Under the pieces are notes generated by a model. The model made no database searches, had not been told where the DNA came from, and saw nothing but the letters and a program-made list of their open reading frames with translations. A stretch of 64,000 bases of DNA from Palsa-504 sp963818225 (GTDB lineage Bacteria; Actinomycetota; Actinomycetes; Streptosporangiales; Streptosporangiaceae): contig CAWFRO010000005.1 of NCBI GenBank assembly GCA_963818225.1, positions 372,001-436,000 of the forward strand, in the 5' to 3' direction. Position 1 is the stretch's first letter; each line of letters opens with the position of its first letter. The translations under genes were made by a program, and so were the position numbers. Of the stretch, positions 41,730-53,312 are shown piece by piece.

Positions 41730-42929
41730 ATGAGGGTTTCGGAGATACGCGACCTGATCCGGGTCAAGCCGGTGGAGCTTGACGCGACGCGGCGGCGGCT
41801 TTCCGCCTGCCATGACGTCGCCGACCTGCGGGCCGTGGGACGTCGGCTGGTCCCGCGCCCGGTCTTCGACTACGTCGACGGCGGGGCCGACGAGGAACTG
41901 TCGCTGCGGGCCAACGTCCGGGCCTTCCAGCGGTACAGGTTCCAGCCGCGGACGCTGGTGAACGTGTCGGGGGCCGACACCTCGGCGGCGTTCCTGGGCT
42001 CGGTGGTGCCGCTGCCGCTGGCCCTGGCGCCGACCGGGTACACCCGGATGATGCATCCGGCCGGCGAGATCGCCGCGGCGCGCGCGGCGCAGCGGCACGG
42101 GCTGCCGTACACGCTGTCCACGATGGCGACCACCACCATCGAGGCGGTCGCCGAGGGCGCCCAGCCCGACCTGTGGTTCCAGCTCTATATCCTGCGCGAC
42201 AGCGGGCTGACCAAGGAGCTGGTCGACCGGGCGGCGTCGGCCAAGTACCGGGTGCTGGTGGTGACGGTCGACTGCTTCGTGACCGGCCACCGGACCAGGG
42301 ACCGCCACAACGGGCTGGTCATCCCGCCCGAGCTGACGCTGAGCACGCTGGCCAGCATCGCGGCCAAGCCGGGGTACTGGACCCGGATGCTGCGCAACCC
42401 GGCGATCAACTTCGCCAACTTCGCCGGGCATGACGCGGTGACCATCGAGAACACCGGGGCGCTGTTCAACCCGGCTATTTCCTGGGACGACATCGCCGAG
42501 CTGCGGGCCCGCTGGCCGGGGCGGCTGATCGTGAAGGGACCGCTCGGGCCCGAGGACGCCCGGCACGCGGTCTCGGTCGGGGCGGACGGCGTTCAGCTGT
42601 CCAACCACGGCGGCCGGCAGCTGGACCGGTCGGTGCCGCCGGTTCATACCATCGCGGCGGTCCGCGAGGCGGTGGGGCCGGACGTGTCCGTGCTGGTGGA
42701 CTCCGGCGTGCGGCACGGGTCGGACATCGCGGTGGCGCTCGCGCTCGGCGCGGATGCCTGCGCCATCGGGCGCGCCTACCTGTACGGCCTGATGGCGGGC
42801 GGGGAGGCCGGGGTGAACAGGGCGCTGGACATCCTGGCCGAGCAGTTCAAGCGGACCATGCAGCTGCTGGGCGTGCGTTCGGTGGCTGAGCTGCGTGAAC
42901 TCGGGCCCTCGCTGCTGGCGCCCCGGTAA
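41730..42929 (+). CDS. FMN-dependent alpha-hydroxy-acid dehydrogenase
   Basis: 399 residues, lactate/glycolate oxidase-like TIM barrel. FDYVDGGADEELSLRANVRA opens the domain; LALAPTGYTRMMHPAGE and WFQLYILRD line the FMN site; GVQLSNHGGRQLDRSVPPVH holds the catalytic His and substrate Arg, and VLVDSGVRHGSDIAVALALG the phosphate site. The start is ATG 41730. It oxidises an L-2-hydroxy acid; electron acceptor unknown. It is not in an obvious operon. Confidence 0.87.
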   Translation: MRVSEIRDLIRVKPVELDATRRRLSACHDVADLRAVGRRLVPRPVFDYVDGGADEELSLRANVRAFQRYRFQPRTLVNVSGADTSAAFLGSVVPLPLALAPTGYTRMMHPAGEIAAARAAQRHGLPYTLSTMATTTIEAVAEGAQPDLWFQLYILRDSGLTKELVDRAASAKYRVLVVTVDCFVTGHRTRDRHNGLVIPPELTLSTLASIAAKPGYWTRMLRNPAINFANFAGHDAVTIENTGALFNPAISWDDIAELRARWPGRLIVKGPLGPEDARHAVSVGADGVQLSNHGGRQLDRSVPPVHTIAAVREAVGPDVSVLVDSGVRHGSDIAVALALGADACAIGRAYLYGLMAGGEAGVNRALDILAEQFKRTMQLLGVRSVAELRELGPSLLAPR

Positions 42930-42976
42930 ATGGCCCCCGGCGGGCCGCTCGGCCACGGGCCGGCGGAGTTCTCGCG

Positions 42977-43925
42977 TTAGTCGCGCGGTTCGCGCAGCGC
43001 CAGGTGGATCGCGCGGGCGTGCCTCGACATGGCCTCGATCTCGGCGATGTGGTACTGGTCGGCCGCGGTGCGGGCCAGCATGTCCAGGTGAGGGCCGCTG
43101 AGGTCGGCCAGCGCGGCGGCCTGCTGCCAGTCCCGGTAGGCGGCGTCGGCCTCGCGGATCTCGGCCACGTAGCGCTCCAGCGCCGCGACGCGGCTGGCCA
43201 CGCTGTCTTCGGCGGCTTGCGCGGCCTGAACGTGGCGGTCGAGCAGTCGGGCCGACGGCCGCGGGCGACGCCGGCAGCCCGGACAACTCGGCTCGCTTGG
43301 CGCGGAGCCCGGACTGCTCACGCAGCGCCAGGGCGATGTCCCATTCCTGTTCGGTCAGGGCGGCGCTCACGGCGGGCTGATCCACCAGGCCGGCCCGGTA
43401 GACCTGCGCGGAGGTGACGGCGTCCACGGCGTCTTGCGCGCGCCGCAGCAGGGCTCTGGCCCGGGCGTCGAAATCGGCGGCGGTCAGGTAGCGGCCGTGA
43501 TAGGTGCGGGCGGCCGCCTCGGCTGGCGCCAGGCCGTTGAACTGGCCGAAGCGGGCGATCCGGACGCCGAACACCACGGCGGTGACGCCCGCGATGAGCA
43601 GCGCCAGCAGCAGCGCATAGCGGCTCGAAGCGGACTGCCAGCCGACCGGCCCGGAGAAGACCAGCACGCCGATGGCCAGCGGAACCGAGCCCGCGACGGC
43701 GGTGAACGCGGCCGCGACCAGGCCGATGACGCCGCCATCGATCGTGGTGCCGCGCAGGCCGGGATCGGCGGGCAGGATGTCGCAGGGCCGGGCCGGGCCA
43801 GGCCAGCCCGCCGGGGTGAGGAAGGTGCCGGGGGCGGTCAGCAGGAGACGGTCACGACGGGGGATGTCCGGATCGACCACGGGCAGGCGCAGCATGGCAC
43901 CGGCCGTGCCGCGCTGATCATCCAT
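42977..43925 (-). CDS. membrane protein with C-terminal helical domain, frameshifted
   Basis: ATG 43925 opens a protein with two or three hydrophobic helices (residues ~60-130: VIGLVAAAFTAVAGSVPLAI and LLLALLIAGVTAVVFGV). A charged helical part follows. After about residue 220 (RAKRAELSGLP) the sense moves to another frame, which continues with LLDRHVQAAQAAEDSVASRV and ends HARAIHLALREPRD. The switch is around 43260-43300. One gene of about 315 residues with one indel is the simplest reading. Not recognised as a family; the helical tail could be a coiled coil. Confidence 0.55.
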
Positions 43926-44012
43926 CGGCTGGCTCCTGTCCCGAGCGCGCGGCGTGACCGCGAAAGCCTAGAGTCAAGCCAGGTGTAGGCCCCTTCAGGA
44001 TACCGCCGCCGG

Positions 44013-47000
44013 TCAGGGACGGGGCGGCAGCGGGGGGCGCGCTTTGACCGGGCCGGTGGCCGGGTCGGGGGGAACGGGGGGCGGCTGCTTGTCCAGCGCG
44101 TCCAGGGCCAGCTGGACCGCGGTCTCCAGCTGCGCGTCCCGGCCGGCCGCCCAGTCGTCGGGGGTGTTGAGCACCTCCACATCCGGGTCGACGCCGTAGT
44201 TCTCCACGCCCCAGCCGGTGCCGGAGAACCAGAACGCGTACCGGGGCACGGTGATGCTGGTGCCGTCGACCAGTTCCTGATAGCCCTCGATGCCGACCAC
44301 ACCGCCCCAGGTGCGGGTGCCGACGACGGGGCCGAGGCCGAGCAGCCGGATGGCCGCGGTGACGATGTCGCCGTCGGACCCGGCGAACTCGTCGGCCACG
44401 GTGACCAGCGGGCCGCGGCGGGCCTCCAGGGGGTAGGTTTCCGGGAGCACCCAGCGGCCCAGGCCCCAGGCGATCACGCGGCGGGCGAGCTTCTCCACCA
44501 CCAGCTGGGAGATGTGGCCGCCGCTGTTCCCGCGCACGTCGAAGATCAGCCCGTCGCGGCTCATCTCGGTCCGCAGGTCACGGTGGAAGTGCGCCCAGCC
44601 CTCGCCCATCATGTCCGGGATGTGCAGGTAGCCAAGGCGCCCCTGGCTGAGCTCGCGGACGGCGCGGCGCCGGCCGGCCACCCAGTCCTGGTAGCGCAGC
44701 CGCCGCTCGCTGCGCAGCGGCACGACGACGACCCGGCGCGGCTCTCCGGAGGCCGGCCGCACGATCAGCTCCACCGGCTGGCCGGCGGTGCCGGCCAGCA
44801 GCGGCCACGGGCCGCGCACCGGATCGACCGGCTGCCCGTCCACCGCCACCAGCTCATCGCCCGGGCGGACGGTCACGCCGGGCGCGGCCAGCGGCGAGCG
44901 GGCCCGCGGGTCGGAGGATTCGCCGGGCAGCACCCGGTCCACCACCCAGCGCCCGGCCGGGTCACGGGACAGGTCCGCGCCCAGCTGCCCGACCACCGGC
45001 GGCGCGGGGGCGTCTTCCTCGGCCGCGGCCACGTACGAGTGCGACGTACCCGTCTCGCCCAGCACCTCCCAGAGCAGGTCGGCGAAGTCGGCCGCACCGC
45101 GGATCCGGTCCAGCAGCGGCCGGTAGGCCTCCACCACGCCGTCCCAGTCGATCCCGGACATGTCCGGGACCCAGAAGTCCCGGCGCATGATCCGCCCGGC
45201 CTCGGCGTAGGCGTGCCGCCACAGCGCGGCCGGATCGGCGGTGAACCGGGCCCGGGACAGGTCGACCGTGACGGTTTCGCTCGTGTCGTCGGGCTTGCCC
45301 GCGGACGGGCATGACCCGCAGCTCGCCGTCGTCGTAGGTGACCAGCCGGGTGCCGTCGCCGCTGACGGCGAACCAGTCGAGGTCCTCGGCCAGGTCGGTA
45401 ACCTCTCGCTTGCGCAGGTCGAACCGCTCCAGCACCGGGCGCGCTCGGTCGTCATCGGGCTCGGCGCCGCTCTCGCCGAGCACGCCGCTCACCTGGGCGC
45501 GCCGCCAGGCCAGGCCGCCTTTGACGGCCTGCAGGCCGGAGTAGCGGGCCTCGACGACGGGGATCGGGACCACCCGCTCCGGCAGGCCGTCGGCGTCCAC
45601 CCCGGTCGGTCCGGCGGCCGCGCCGTCCTCGTCGGGGGGTTCGGTGGACAGCTCGCGGCCACCCGGCACGGGGCCGAACGGCGAGGGGGTGGTCGCGGCC
45701 AGCGGGACCAGGTACGGCCGGCTGCCGAACGGGAAGGACATGTCGAAGGACTGTGCGTCGTAGACCGGGTCGAAGCTGCGCAGCGACAAGAAGGCCAGGT
45801 ACAGCCCATCGCCGGTGAACACCGGGTCGGTGTCGGCGAACCGGCCGTCGGTCACGTCCACCACCACGCGGTCCGCGAGGCGGGCCATGCGGACCCGCGA
45901 CAACGGCCGCGGCGCGGGCTGCGACCAGGCCAGCCAGGCCGAGTCGGGCGACCACGACAGGCCCTCGGCCGGCCCGTCATCGGAGGTGGCCAGCTCAGTG
46001 ACCTGGCCCGAGTCCAGGTCCACGGCCAGCAGCCGGCCATCGTGGAGGGCGGCCGCGACCGTAGTCCCGTCCGGGGCGGCAGCCAAGCTGGTGACCGTTC
46101 CGCCGAGACCTTCGAACCGAACGGGCTGTGGCTCACCAGTCACGGCGGCCACTTCCAGCGCGTCCTGGCCGGCCGCGTCGGTGACCCACACCACCTTCCC
46201 GGTCTCGCCCAGCACCCGGGGCAGCCGGGCCCGCGCAGCGGGGTCCACGTGCAGCGCCCGGGCCGGGCCGTCCTTGTGCGTCAGCCAGTGCACGCTCCCC
46301 CGCACCTCCACCACACTGGCCTGCCCGGTCCGGTCCGGGTCCAGCTCGCCCAGGTGATCCCGCGCGGTGACCAGCCGCGGCGCCCGCGCCGCGGCGGGTG
46401 AACCGAGGCTGATGTCGAGTTTCACCGGGCCGGGGGCGTCCGGGCCGTTCAGCAGCCAGATGTCGCCCGCCACGTGGTAGATGATCCGCCGCCCGTCGGT
46501 GCTCGGGTTACGGGCGTACATGCCGTCATGATCGGTGTGCCGGGTTATCCCTGAGCCATCCAGCGCGCACGAATAGATGTTGCCGGTGCCTTCATGATCA
46601 GACAGGAAGAACAACCGCCCGCCGATCAGCATCGGGCAGGCCAGCTGCCCATCCAGGCCCGTCAGCACCCGGGTGAAGGGGGAAGGGGAGGCGGGTGGGG
46701 GATCAGCCGCGGTGGCCGTCCACAGCTTGCCGGCCCGGCCGCCGCGGTACCGCTTCCAGTACGCGGGCTCGTAGGCCACGCTGCCGGTCAGCAGCGCGGT
46801 GCCCTCGGCTTCCAGGGCCAGGTCATTGACCGGGCCGAACGGCAGCAGGCGGGGCGGGGCGTCGCCGGAGCCGGGGACCGCGAAGGCCCGGCGGTACTTC
46901 ATGGCCAGCTGGCCGGCCGCGGTGACGGCCAGCACCTCGTCACCGGCCGTCCATCCGGTCACCCGGGTCTGCGGGTCGCCCCAGAAGGTAAGCCGGGCCG

Positions 47001-47244
47001 CGTCACCGCCGTCGGCGTCCGCGGCGTAGACCTCCGGGCTCCCGTCCCGCCAGCTGGTCCAGGCCACCCTGGTCCCGTCCCGGGAGAAACGCGGATAGCT
47101 GACCTCGGCCGTCTCGGCGGTCAGGCGCCACGCGCGGCCGCCCATGGCCGGCGCGAGCCACACGTCCTCACCAGCCACGAAGGCGATCAGCTCACCGTTA
47201 ACATGTGGATACCGAAGATAACCAGCTGAAGCCACGCACTTCAT
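44013..47244 (-). CDS. tricorn-type protease (S41), frameshifted
   Basis: About 1,075 residues when joined. ATG 47244 begins YLRYPHVNGELIAFVAGEDV, a beta-propeller region with repeated W/D strands over ~680 residues. The frame changes at about 45295-45310 near LRVMP, where the other frame continues AGKPDDTSETVTVDLSRARF. The C-terminal frame has a PDZ-like part (VRPGDELVAVDGQPVDPV) and the S41 core with nucleophile in DVRGNSGGHISQ. Tricorn acts downstream of the proteasome in peptide turnover. The break is a single +1 shift, probably an assembly indel. Confidence 0.78.
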
Positions 47245-47284
47245 CCTAGGGGCGCCGGTCGAGCCGCCCGCAGGTCTCGCGGTC

Positions 47285-47914
47285 CTACAGCCAGCCGCGT
47301 TCGGAGGCGATGCGTTGCGCCTCGGCGCGGTTACGGGCGCCGGTCTTCTGGATGCAGGCGGACAGGTAGTTCCGCACTGTCCCTTCGGACAGGTACAGCT
47401 GGCGGGCGATCTCCGCGATCGTCCCGCCTTCGGCGGAGGCGTCCAGGACGTCCCGCTCGCGCGGGGTCAGCGGGTTGAGCCCGTCGGCCAGGGCGGCGGC
47501 GGCCAGGTCCGGGTCGATGACCCGCTCGCCGGCCAGGACCCGGCGGATGGTCTGGGTCAGCTTGTCGGCCGGGGAGTCCTTGACCAGGAAGGCGGACACG
47601 CCCGACTCCATCGCGCGGCGCAGGAACCCGGGCCGGCCGAACGTGGTCAAGATGACGATCTTTATGCCGGGGTAGCTCTTCTTCAGCTCGGCCGCGGCCG
47701 CGAGCCCGTCCAGGCCGGGCATCTCGATGTCCAGCACCGCGACGTCCGGGTTGGTCTGCCGGGCCGCGCCGAGGACCTCGTCGCCGCGGCCGACCTGGGC
47801 CACCACCTCGATGTCGCCCTCGAAGGAGAGCAGCGCGGCCAGCGCCTCCCTGATCATCACCTGGTCCTCGGCGAGCAGCAGCCGCACCGGGCTCGCGGCG
47901 TGATCAGGCGTCAT
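47285..47914 (-). CDS. NarL/LuxR-type response regulator
   Basis: 209 residues. The receiver domain has the phospho-acceptor Asp in VAVLDIEMPGLDG and Lys in FLVKDSPADK; the output domain is a LuxR helix-turn-helix LTPRERDVLDASAEGGTIAE to SEGTVRNYLSACIQK. It overlaps the upstream kinase stop by 11 nt, so the pair is co-translated. Probable target: the ABC transporter upstream. Confidence 0.88.
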   Translation of the reverse strand: MTPDHAASPVRLLLAEDQVMIREALAALLSFEGDIEVVAQVGRGDEVLGAARQTNPDVAVLDIEMPGLDGLAAAAELKKSYPGIKIVILTTFGRPGFLRRAMESGVSAFLVKDSPADKLTQTIRRVLAGERVIDPDLAAAALADGLNPLTPRERDVLDASAEGGTIAEIARQLYLSEGTVRNYLSACIQKTGARNRAEAQRIASERGWL

Positions 47915-49121
47915 AGTGGTCCACCGGGACGGCGGCGGTCAGCGTGAACCCGCGCCCGCGACCGAACCCCTGGCCGAACTCCCGGCCGCGGCCCGGTTCG
48001 CCCGCGGCGAGGACCAGGCGGCCGCCGATGGCGGACAGCCGTTCGGACATGCCGCGCAGGCCGGCGCCCTTGGGTGCCTCCTGGTCCTGCGGCCGGGGCC
48101 CGGGACCTTGGCCGTCATCGGCGATTTCGAGACAGAGCTCGCCGGGGCGTTCGGTCAGCCGGATGCGGCAGGTCTTCGCACCGGAGTGCCGGATCACGTT
48201 GGTGACCGCCTCGCGCAGGCACCAGGCCAGCACCGCCTCGGCGTCAGCGTCGAACGTGCCGGACCGCAGGGTCAGCGCGGGGTCGTCGTCGAGCTGGATC
48301 CCGGCCGCGGTGAGGGCGTTCTGCGCGGTGATGGCCTCGATGGCCAGGGTCGGGCGGCGGTAGCCGCTGACCGCCTCCCGGATGTCGTGCAGCGTCTGGC
48401 GGCTGACCGCGCCGATGTCGCCGAGGTCGCCGAGCACTGCGTCGCGTTCGGCCGAGGGTTCGAGCCGGGCCAGCCGTTTGGCGGCCAGCTCCGCCTTGAG
48501 CGTGATCATCGACAGCGACTGGCCGGTCAGGTCGTGCATGTCCCGGGCCAGCCGGAGCCGCTCGTCGTTGGCGGCCAGCTTGGCCACCGTCTCACGCGCC
48601 CGGGCCAGCTCGCCCATGAGCTGCATCTGCAGCCGGAACCCGATCATGGCCAGGCCGATGAGCAGGACCGGCAGCGCCACGACGAGGAAGTCCGTCACGT
48701 CGTCGTGGGAGAGCCAGCTGAAGAAGACGTAGCAGGCCGTGACGGCGAGGACGCCGCGCACGGCCACCCGCCGCCCGCCCGGCCCGGCGGTGAGCACCAT
48801 GCCGACCGCGGCCGACACGTAGATCCACAGCGACGTCCAGTCCTTGCCGTACACCGTGCAGGCCAGCGCGGCGAGACCCACGATGACCAGCAGCCCGGCC
48901 TGGGCCACCGCCAGCCTCGACGCCGTCCGGAACAGGGTCCGCACGTAGACCACGCCGAAAACGATCACGATGGCCAGGCCGCCGACGGTATACAGCACGC
49001 CGTGGCCATGGCCGAACAGGGTCGACACGGGCTGGATCAGGTAGATCAGCCAGATCGCCGAGAAGAACCAGCGCCAGGGGCTGCCGGTGCCGGGGCCCCG
49101 CAGGCCGATGCCGGTGCCCAC
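47904..49121 (-). CDS. DesK-like sensor histidine kinase
   Basis: 405 residues with five or six N-terminal helices, no large external sensor domain, then the HisKA_3 motif LARDMHDLTGQSLSMITLKA (phospho-His in the MHD) and an ATPase domain with EAVTNVIRHSGAKTCRI and IADDGQGPGP. The first plausible start is GTG 49121. An ATG at 49266 with a basic N-terminus is in another frame and could be the true start if one more indel is present. It pairs with the response regulator and belongs to the ABC-HK-RR operon, as in LiaRS/DesKR systems. Confidence 0.83.
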   Translation of the reverse strand: MGTGIGLRGPGTGSPWRWFFSAIWLIYLIQPVSTLFGHGHGVLYTVGGLAIVIVFGVVYVRTLFRTASRLAVAQAGLLVIVGLAALACTVYGKDWTSLWIYVSAAVGMVLTAGPGGRRVAVRGVLAVTACYVFFSWLSHDDVTDFLVVALPVLLIGLAMIGFRLQMQLMGELARARETVAKLAANDERLRLARDMHDLTGQSLSMITLKAELAAKRLARLEPSAERDAVLGDLGDIGAVSRQTLHDIREAVSGYRRPTLAIEAITAQNALTAAGIQLDDDPALTLRSGTFDADAEAVLAWCLREAVTNVIRHSGAKTCRIRLTERPGELCLEIADDGQGPGPRPQDQEAPKGAGLRGMSERLSAIGGRLVLAAGEPGRGREFGQGFGRGRGFTLTAAVPVDHYDA

Positions 49122-49384
49122 CAGGGCAGGCCGGGCCGCCAGCTCGGCCGGGTCCGGCCCGGGCCGGCCAGGCTCGCCGGGCCCGGCCGGGTCCGGCCGC
49201 GGGCCTGTCGCTATGCTCGGCCGGGTCGGCCGCGGGCCTGGCGGGGCCTAGCTTTCTCAGCGCCATCGCGTGCTCACCTCATATCCATGCTGCCACGCTC
49301 GCCGGGCCGGCCCGGCGCCGTGATCCCGGCGCGGTGATCCCGGCCAGGCCCCCGTGGCACTGGCCGGGATCACGGCCGGGTCGC

Positions 49385-50116
49385 TCAGACGGTCTCCGCG
49401 GTGGCCCGGACCGACCAGGTGGCCAGCGCGACGAAGATGCCCAGCCACACCACCAGGCCGAGGGCCAGGCCGGCCGACACGCCGGTATTGCCGATCACGT
49501 CGCTGCCGATCTTCACCGCGTCGTAGGTGGGCGTGAACTTGCCGATGTCCCCGAGGATCCCGGACAGCGGGAACCACAGGCCGCCGAGGATCGCGAAGAC
49601 GAAGTACACCAGGATGCCGATCGGCTGCACCTGATCGGGCGAGAACCGGTAGCCGATGGCCACGGCCAGCGCCGCGAAGATGGTCGCGCCGAACCAGATC
49701 GTGGCCGCGATGGCGAACCACTCCCACAGGGCGGCCAGGTGGACGTGGCCGTAGAAGCGGCCGAGGAGGAGCACGATCACGATGGACGGCACGGTGATCG
49801 CCATCGAGACCAGGATCTTGCTGATCACGTAGCCATTGGCCGGCAGCGGGGTGAGCCGGAGCTGGCGGATCCAGCCGTCCTTCTTCTCCTGCGCGATGCG
49901 CTGCGCGTTGCCGGTCAGCGCGCCGCTGAACGCGCCGAAGGTCGCCATCGCGACCATGTAGTAGGCGGCAAAGGAGATGCCGTAGGCGGTCGCGCTCACG
50001 TTCTTCCCGACCAGGAGGTACAGCACGACCGGGAAGCCCACCGTGAAGATGAAGTAACGCTTGTTCCGGAAGAGGCGCATGAGCTCTGCTCGGGTCAGCG
50101 CCAGTGTGCCTGCCAT
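49385..50116 (-). CDS. ABC-2 transporter permease
   Basis: 243 residues with six transmembrane helices and typical ABC-2 spacing: FRNKRYFIFTVGFPVVLYLL at the start, SMAITVPSIVIVLLLG in the middle and ILVYFVFAILGGLWFPLSG near the end. It starts at ATG 50116, overlapping the ATPase stop region. It likely exports an antimicrobial, lipid or small molecule under control of the downstream two-component system. Confidence 0.85.
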   Translation of the reverse strand: MAGTLALTRAELMRLFRNKRYFIFTVGFPVVLYLLVGKNVSATAYGISFAAYYMVAMATFGAFSGALTGNAQRIAQEKKDGWIRQLRLTPLPANGYVISKILVSMAITVPSIVIVLLLGRFYGHVHLAALWEWFAIAATIWFGATIFAALAVAIGYRFSPDQVQPIGILVYFVFAILGGLWFPLSGILGDIGKFTPTYDAVKIGSDVIGNTGVSAGLALGLVVWLGIFVALATWSVRATAETV

Positions 50117-50117
50117 G

Positions 50118-51196
50118 TCAGATCTTCTCCCCTGCGTCGTGGGTGTTGGCGTCGCGGGTGTTGTCGTTCGATGCGATGCCGCTGGCCCGGTCGTCTTCGC
50201 CGGTGATGGCGATGAAGGCCTGCTCCAGGCCCAGGCTGGAGACCTCGATCTCGTGCGGCCGGTAGCCCGCGTCCAGGATGGCGTACAGCGTGGCGTCGGA
50301 ATCGCTGGTCTGGATCTGCACGAAGTCGTGCCTGACCTCCAGGTTCACCAGCGCGGGCAGGCCGAGCATGAACTGCTCGTTGACGTCGTCCAGCCGGAAC
50401 GAGAGCCGCCTGGCCCCGGCCCGGGCCTTGATCTCGGCCGGCGTGCCGTCGGCCAGCAGCCGGCCCCGGTTGATGACCAGGATCCGGTCCGCGGCCTGGT
50501 CGGCCTCCTCCAGGTAGTGCGTGGCGAACAGCAGCGTGCGGCCCTGGGCGACCTCGTCCTTCATGCTGTCCAGAACAGCCGCCGGGTTTCCACGTCCATG
50601 GCCGCGGTCGGCTCGTCCAGCACGATCAGCTCGGACTGGCCGCAGATGGCCAGCGCGAACCGGACCCGCTGGGTCTGGCCGCCGGACAGCCGGTCCACGC
50701 GCTGATCGGCGAACTGCGTGATGCCGGCCCGCTTGAGGGTGGTCTCGATCGGCTCCGGCTTGGGGTGCAGGCTGGTCACCAGCGTCACGAGCTCGCGCAC
50801 CGTCACCTCGGGCATCAGCCCGCCGGACTGCAGCATGGCGCCGACCCGGCCGGACTTCACCGCGTGGTAGGGGTCGGAGCCGAACATCTTGATCTGCCCG
50901 CCGGTGGGCTTGCGCAGCGCGAGCAGCATGTCCAGGGAAGTGGACTTGCCCGCGCCGTTCGGGCCGAGCAGGGCCACGGTCTCGCCCGCCCGCAGGTCCA
51001 GGTTGAGCTGGTCAACCGCCTTCAGGCGGCCGAAATGCTTGGAGACGTTCACGAACGAGACAACCGGAGTGCTGCCGGTGCTGCTGTAGCTGACGGTGTT
51101 GGTGCTTGTTTCGGCTGCGGTGTAACCCGCTGCGTTGTGGCTCATCATGTCCCCTGTCGGTGTCCGGTCTGGTTCCCCCTCGGCCGGTATCCCCAT
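50118..51196 (-). CDS. ABC transporter ATP-binding protein, frameshifted
   Basis: Joined length is about 360 residues. The first frame (GTG 51196 or the ATG 51147 MSHNAAG) covers Walker A LGPNGAGKSTSLDMLL, signature LSGGQTQRVRFAL and Walker B LIVLDEPTAA, and stops after RRLFW at 50561. The next frame resumes with DSMKDEVAQGRTLLFATHYL and the C-terminal domain. Adding one G to the TTCTGGACAGC junction would restore RRLFWDSMKDEV exactly, i.e. GGG shortened to GG. Partner of the permease. Confidence 0.83.
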
Positions 51197-51374
51197 ACCA
51201 CCATCGCCGCGGGGGCCAGGTGTAGTGCCGTCCCTCAGCGGCCGGCCATGACATGCGTCATTGGCGCCGCGGTGACACGGCGCGGTCGGCGCTCATGCGG
51301 CGCGGCGCGTCAAAGCCGGTGAGCCGGCCGTTGCGGCCAGGATCGTTCGGGCTAAAGGCTCGCGAACCCGGAGT

Positions 51375-53184
51375 TCAGCGGCCGGCCGCGTAGCCCTGCA
51401 TGCCGCGGGGGTTGGCCGCGGCGTACAGCATGCCGTTACGGCGGGCTACCGCGCTGACCCGGCCGAGGGACCACGGCGGCCGGACGTTGACCCGGTGGCC
51501 GCGGCGCCGCAGGTCCTCGAGCACGGCCTCCCCGGCGCGCGACTCCACGTCGAGCACGCCCGGCTGGGCCTGGCGCGGATAAAACGACGAGGGCATGTGC
51601 GCGGTATGGAAGGACGGGAAGTCGATCGCCTGCTGCAGGTTCATCCCGGCCAGCACGTGGTTGAGGAAGAACAGCAGCGTCCACTGGTCCTGCTGGTCGC
51701 CGCCGGGCGTGCCGAAGGCCAGGTAGGGCTCGCGGTCTTTCAGCACGAGGCTGGGACTGAGCGTGGTCCGTGGGCGCTTGCCGGGCGCGAGCGTAGCGGG
51801 CAGCCCGGGCGTGAGGGTGAACATCTGCGCCCGGGTGCCCAGGCAGAACCCCAGCCCGGGGATGACCGGCGAGGACTGCAGCCAGCCGCCGCTGGGGGTG
51901 GCCGAGACCAGGTTGCCGAACCGGTCGGCCACGTCCAGATGGACGGTGTCGCCCGCACGGTAGCTCGAGGCCGCCGGACCGCCGGCCGGGATGGTCGGGT
52001 CTCCGCTGCCACGGTCAGGCCGGTCAGCAGGGCGGCTCGGTGATGAACGCGGGCAGCCGGGGCGTCCTGCCGTCAGGGGACCCGGGGCGCAGCTCGGCCG
52101 AGGCTTCGGCCCCGACCAGGCGGCGCCGGGCGTCGGCGTACTCGGCGGACAGGAGCGCCTTGACCGGCACGTCAGTGAAATCGGGATCGCCGTACCACGC
52201 CTCCCGGTCGGCGAAGGCCAGCTTGGCGCATTCGGTCACGGTGTGGATGAACTCGGCGCGGCCCGCGCCCATGGCCTCCAGATCGAAGCCGGCCAGCAGG
52301 GCGAGCTGCTGGGCGAACACCGGTCCCTGGCCCCACGGCCCGGTCTTGCAGACGGTCAGGCCGTGGTAGTCGAAGGTCAGCGGCTCCTCGACCCGTGGCT
52401 GCCAGGCCGACATGTCGGCGCCGGAAAGCAGGCCGCGGTGCGGCTGGCCGGTCACGTCCAGTACCTCCGCGGAGGCGACGTAGGCGGCGATCGCCTCGGC
52501 CACGAAGCCCTCGTAGTACGCCCGCCGGGCCGCCTCGATCTGCTCGTCACGCTCCCCGCTGGCCGCCTCGGCTTCCTCGAGGATGCGCTGGTAAGTCCCG
52601 GCCAGGGCCGGATTGGCGAACCGCGACCCCGGTCCGGGTACCGCGCCGCCCGGCAGGTAGACCTCGGCCGAGCTCGGCCAGTAGTCACGGAACAGCCCGG
52701 CCACGCTCTCGATTGCCCAGCTGATCGAGGGCAGGACCGGGTAGCCGCCCGCGGCGTAGCCGATCGCGTAATCCATCACGTCCCGCAGCCGGAGCGTGCC
52801 GTAGTCACGCAGCAGCAGCATCCAGGCCCCGAACGCCCCCGGCACGCAGGCCGCGAGCAGGCCGCTGCCGGGGACCAGGTCGAGCCCGAGGTCAGCGAAC
52901 GCGGCCGGGGTGGCCGCGGCCGGCGCGGTCCCCTGCCCGCAGAGCACGAAGGTCTCCCCGCGGCCCGCGTGGTGAGCGATGACCGGCACCTCACCGCCGA
53001 GGCCGTTCAGATGCGGTTCGGTGACCTGCAACACGAGGCCGGCGGCGACGGCCGCGTCGAACGCGTTGCCGCCCTGCTCGAGCACGGCCATGCCCGCCGC
53101 CGAGGCGAGCCAGTGCGTGGAGGCCACCATGCCGAACGTTCCGGCGAGCTCCGGCCGGGTGGTGAATTCCGGAATTTCAGCCAT
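51375..53184 (-). CDS. ggt: gamma-glutamyltransferase, frameshifted
   Basis: About 600 residues when joined. ATG 53184 begins the large-subunit half, with STHWLASAAGMAVLEQGGNA and the usual FDAAVAA and EPHLNGLGGE. That frame stops at 52024. In the next frame the catalytic Thr is in YRAGDTVHLDVADRFGN, followed by SATPSGGWLQSSPVIPGLGF and TPGGDQQDQ, the substrate-binding loop. No signal peptide is seen, so it may be cytoplasmic. Autoprocessing exposes the Thr. The +1 shift near 52030 is likely an indel error. Confidence 0.8.
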
Positions 53185-53312
53185 GGCTCGATCCTCTCAC
53201 CGGGCCGGGACGGCCTGGCCCGCGATCCGCCTGTGTGTCGGCTGGCGGAAACGTGCGGGCATGCTCGATGATTACTAATTGCTATCATCCGATGACCACG
53301 AGGTGACAACCG

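Noticed and set aside
48592..49266. A separate 224-residue gene upstream of the histidine kinase
   Set aside because: It overlaps the kinase TM region in another frame with no protein-like composition after ~40 residues; only its first codons could be the true kinase start.
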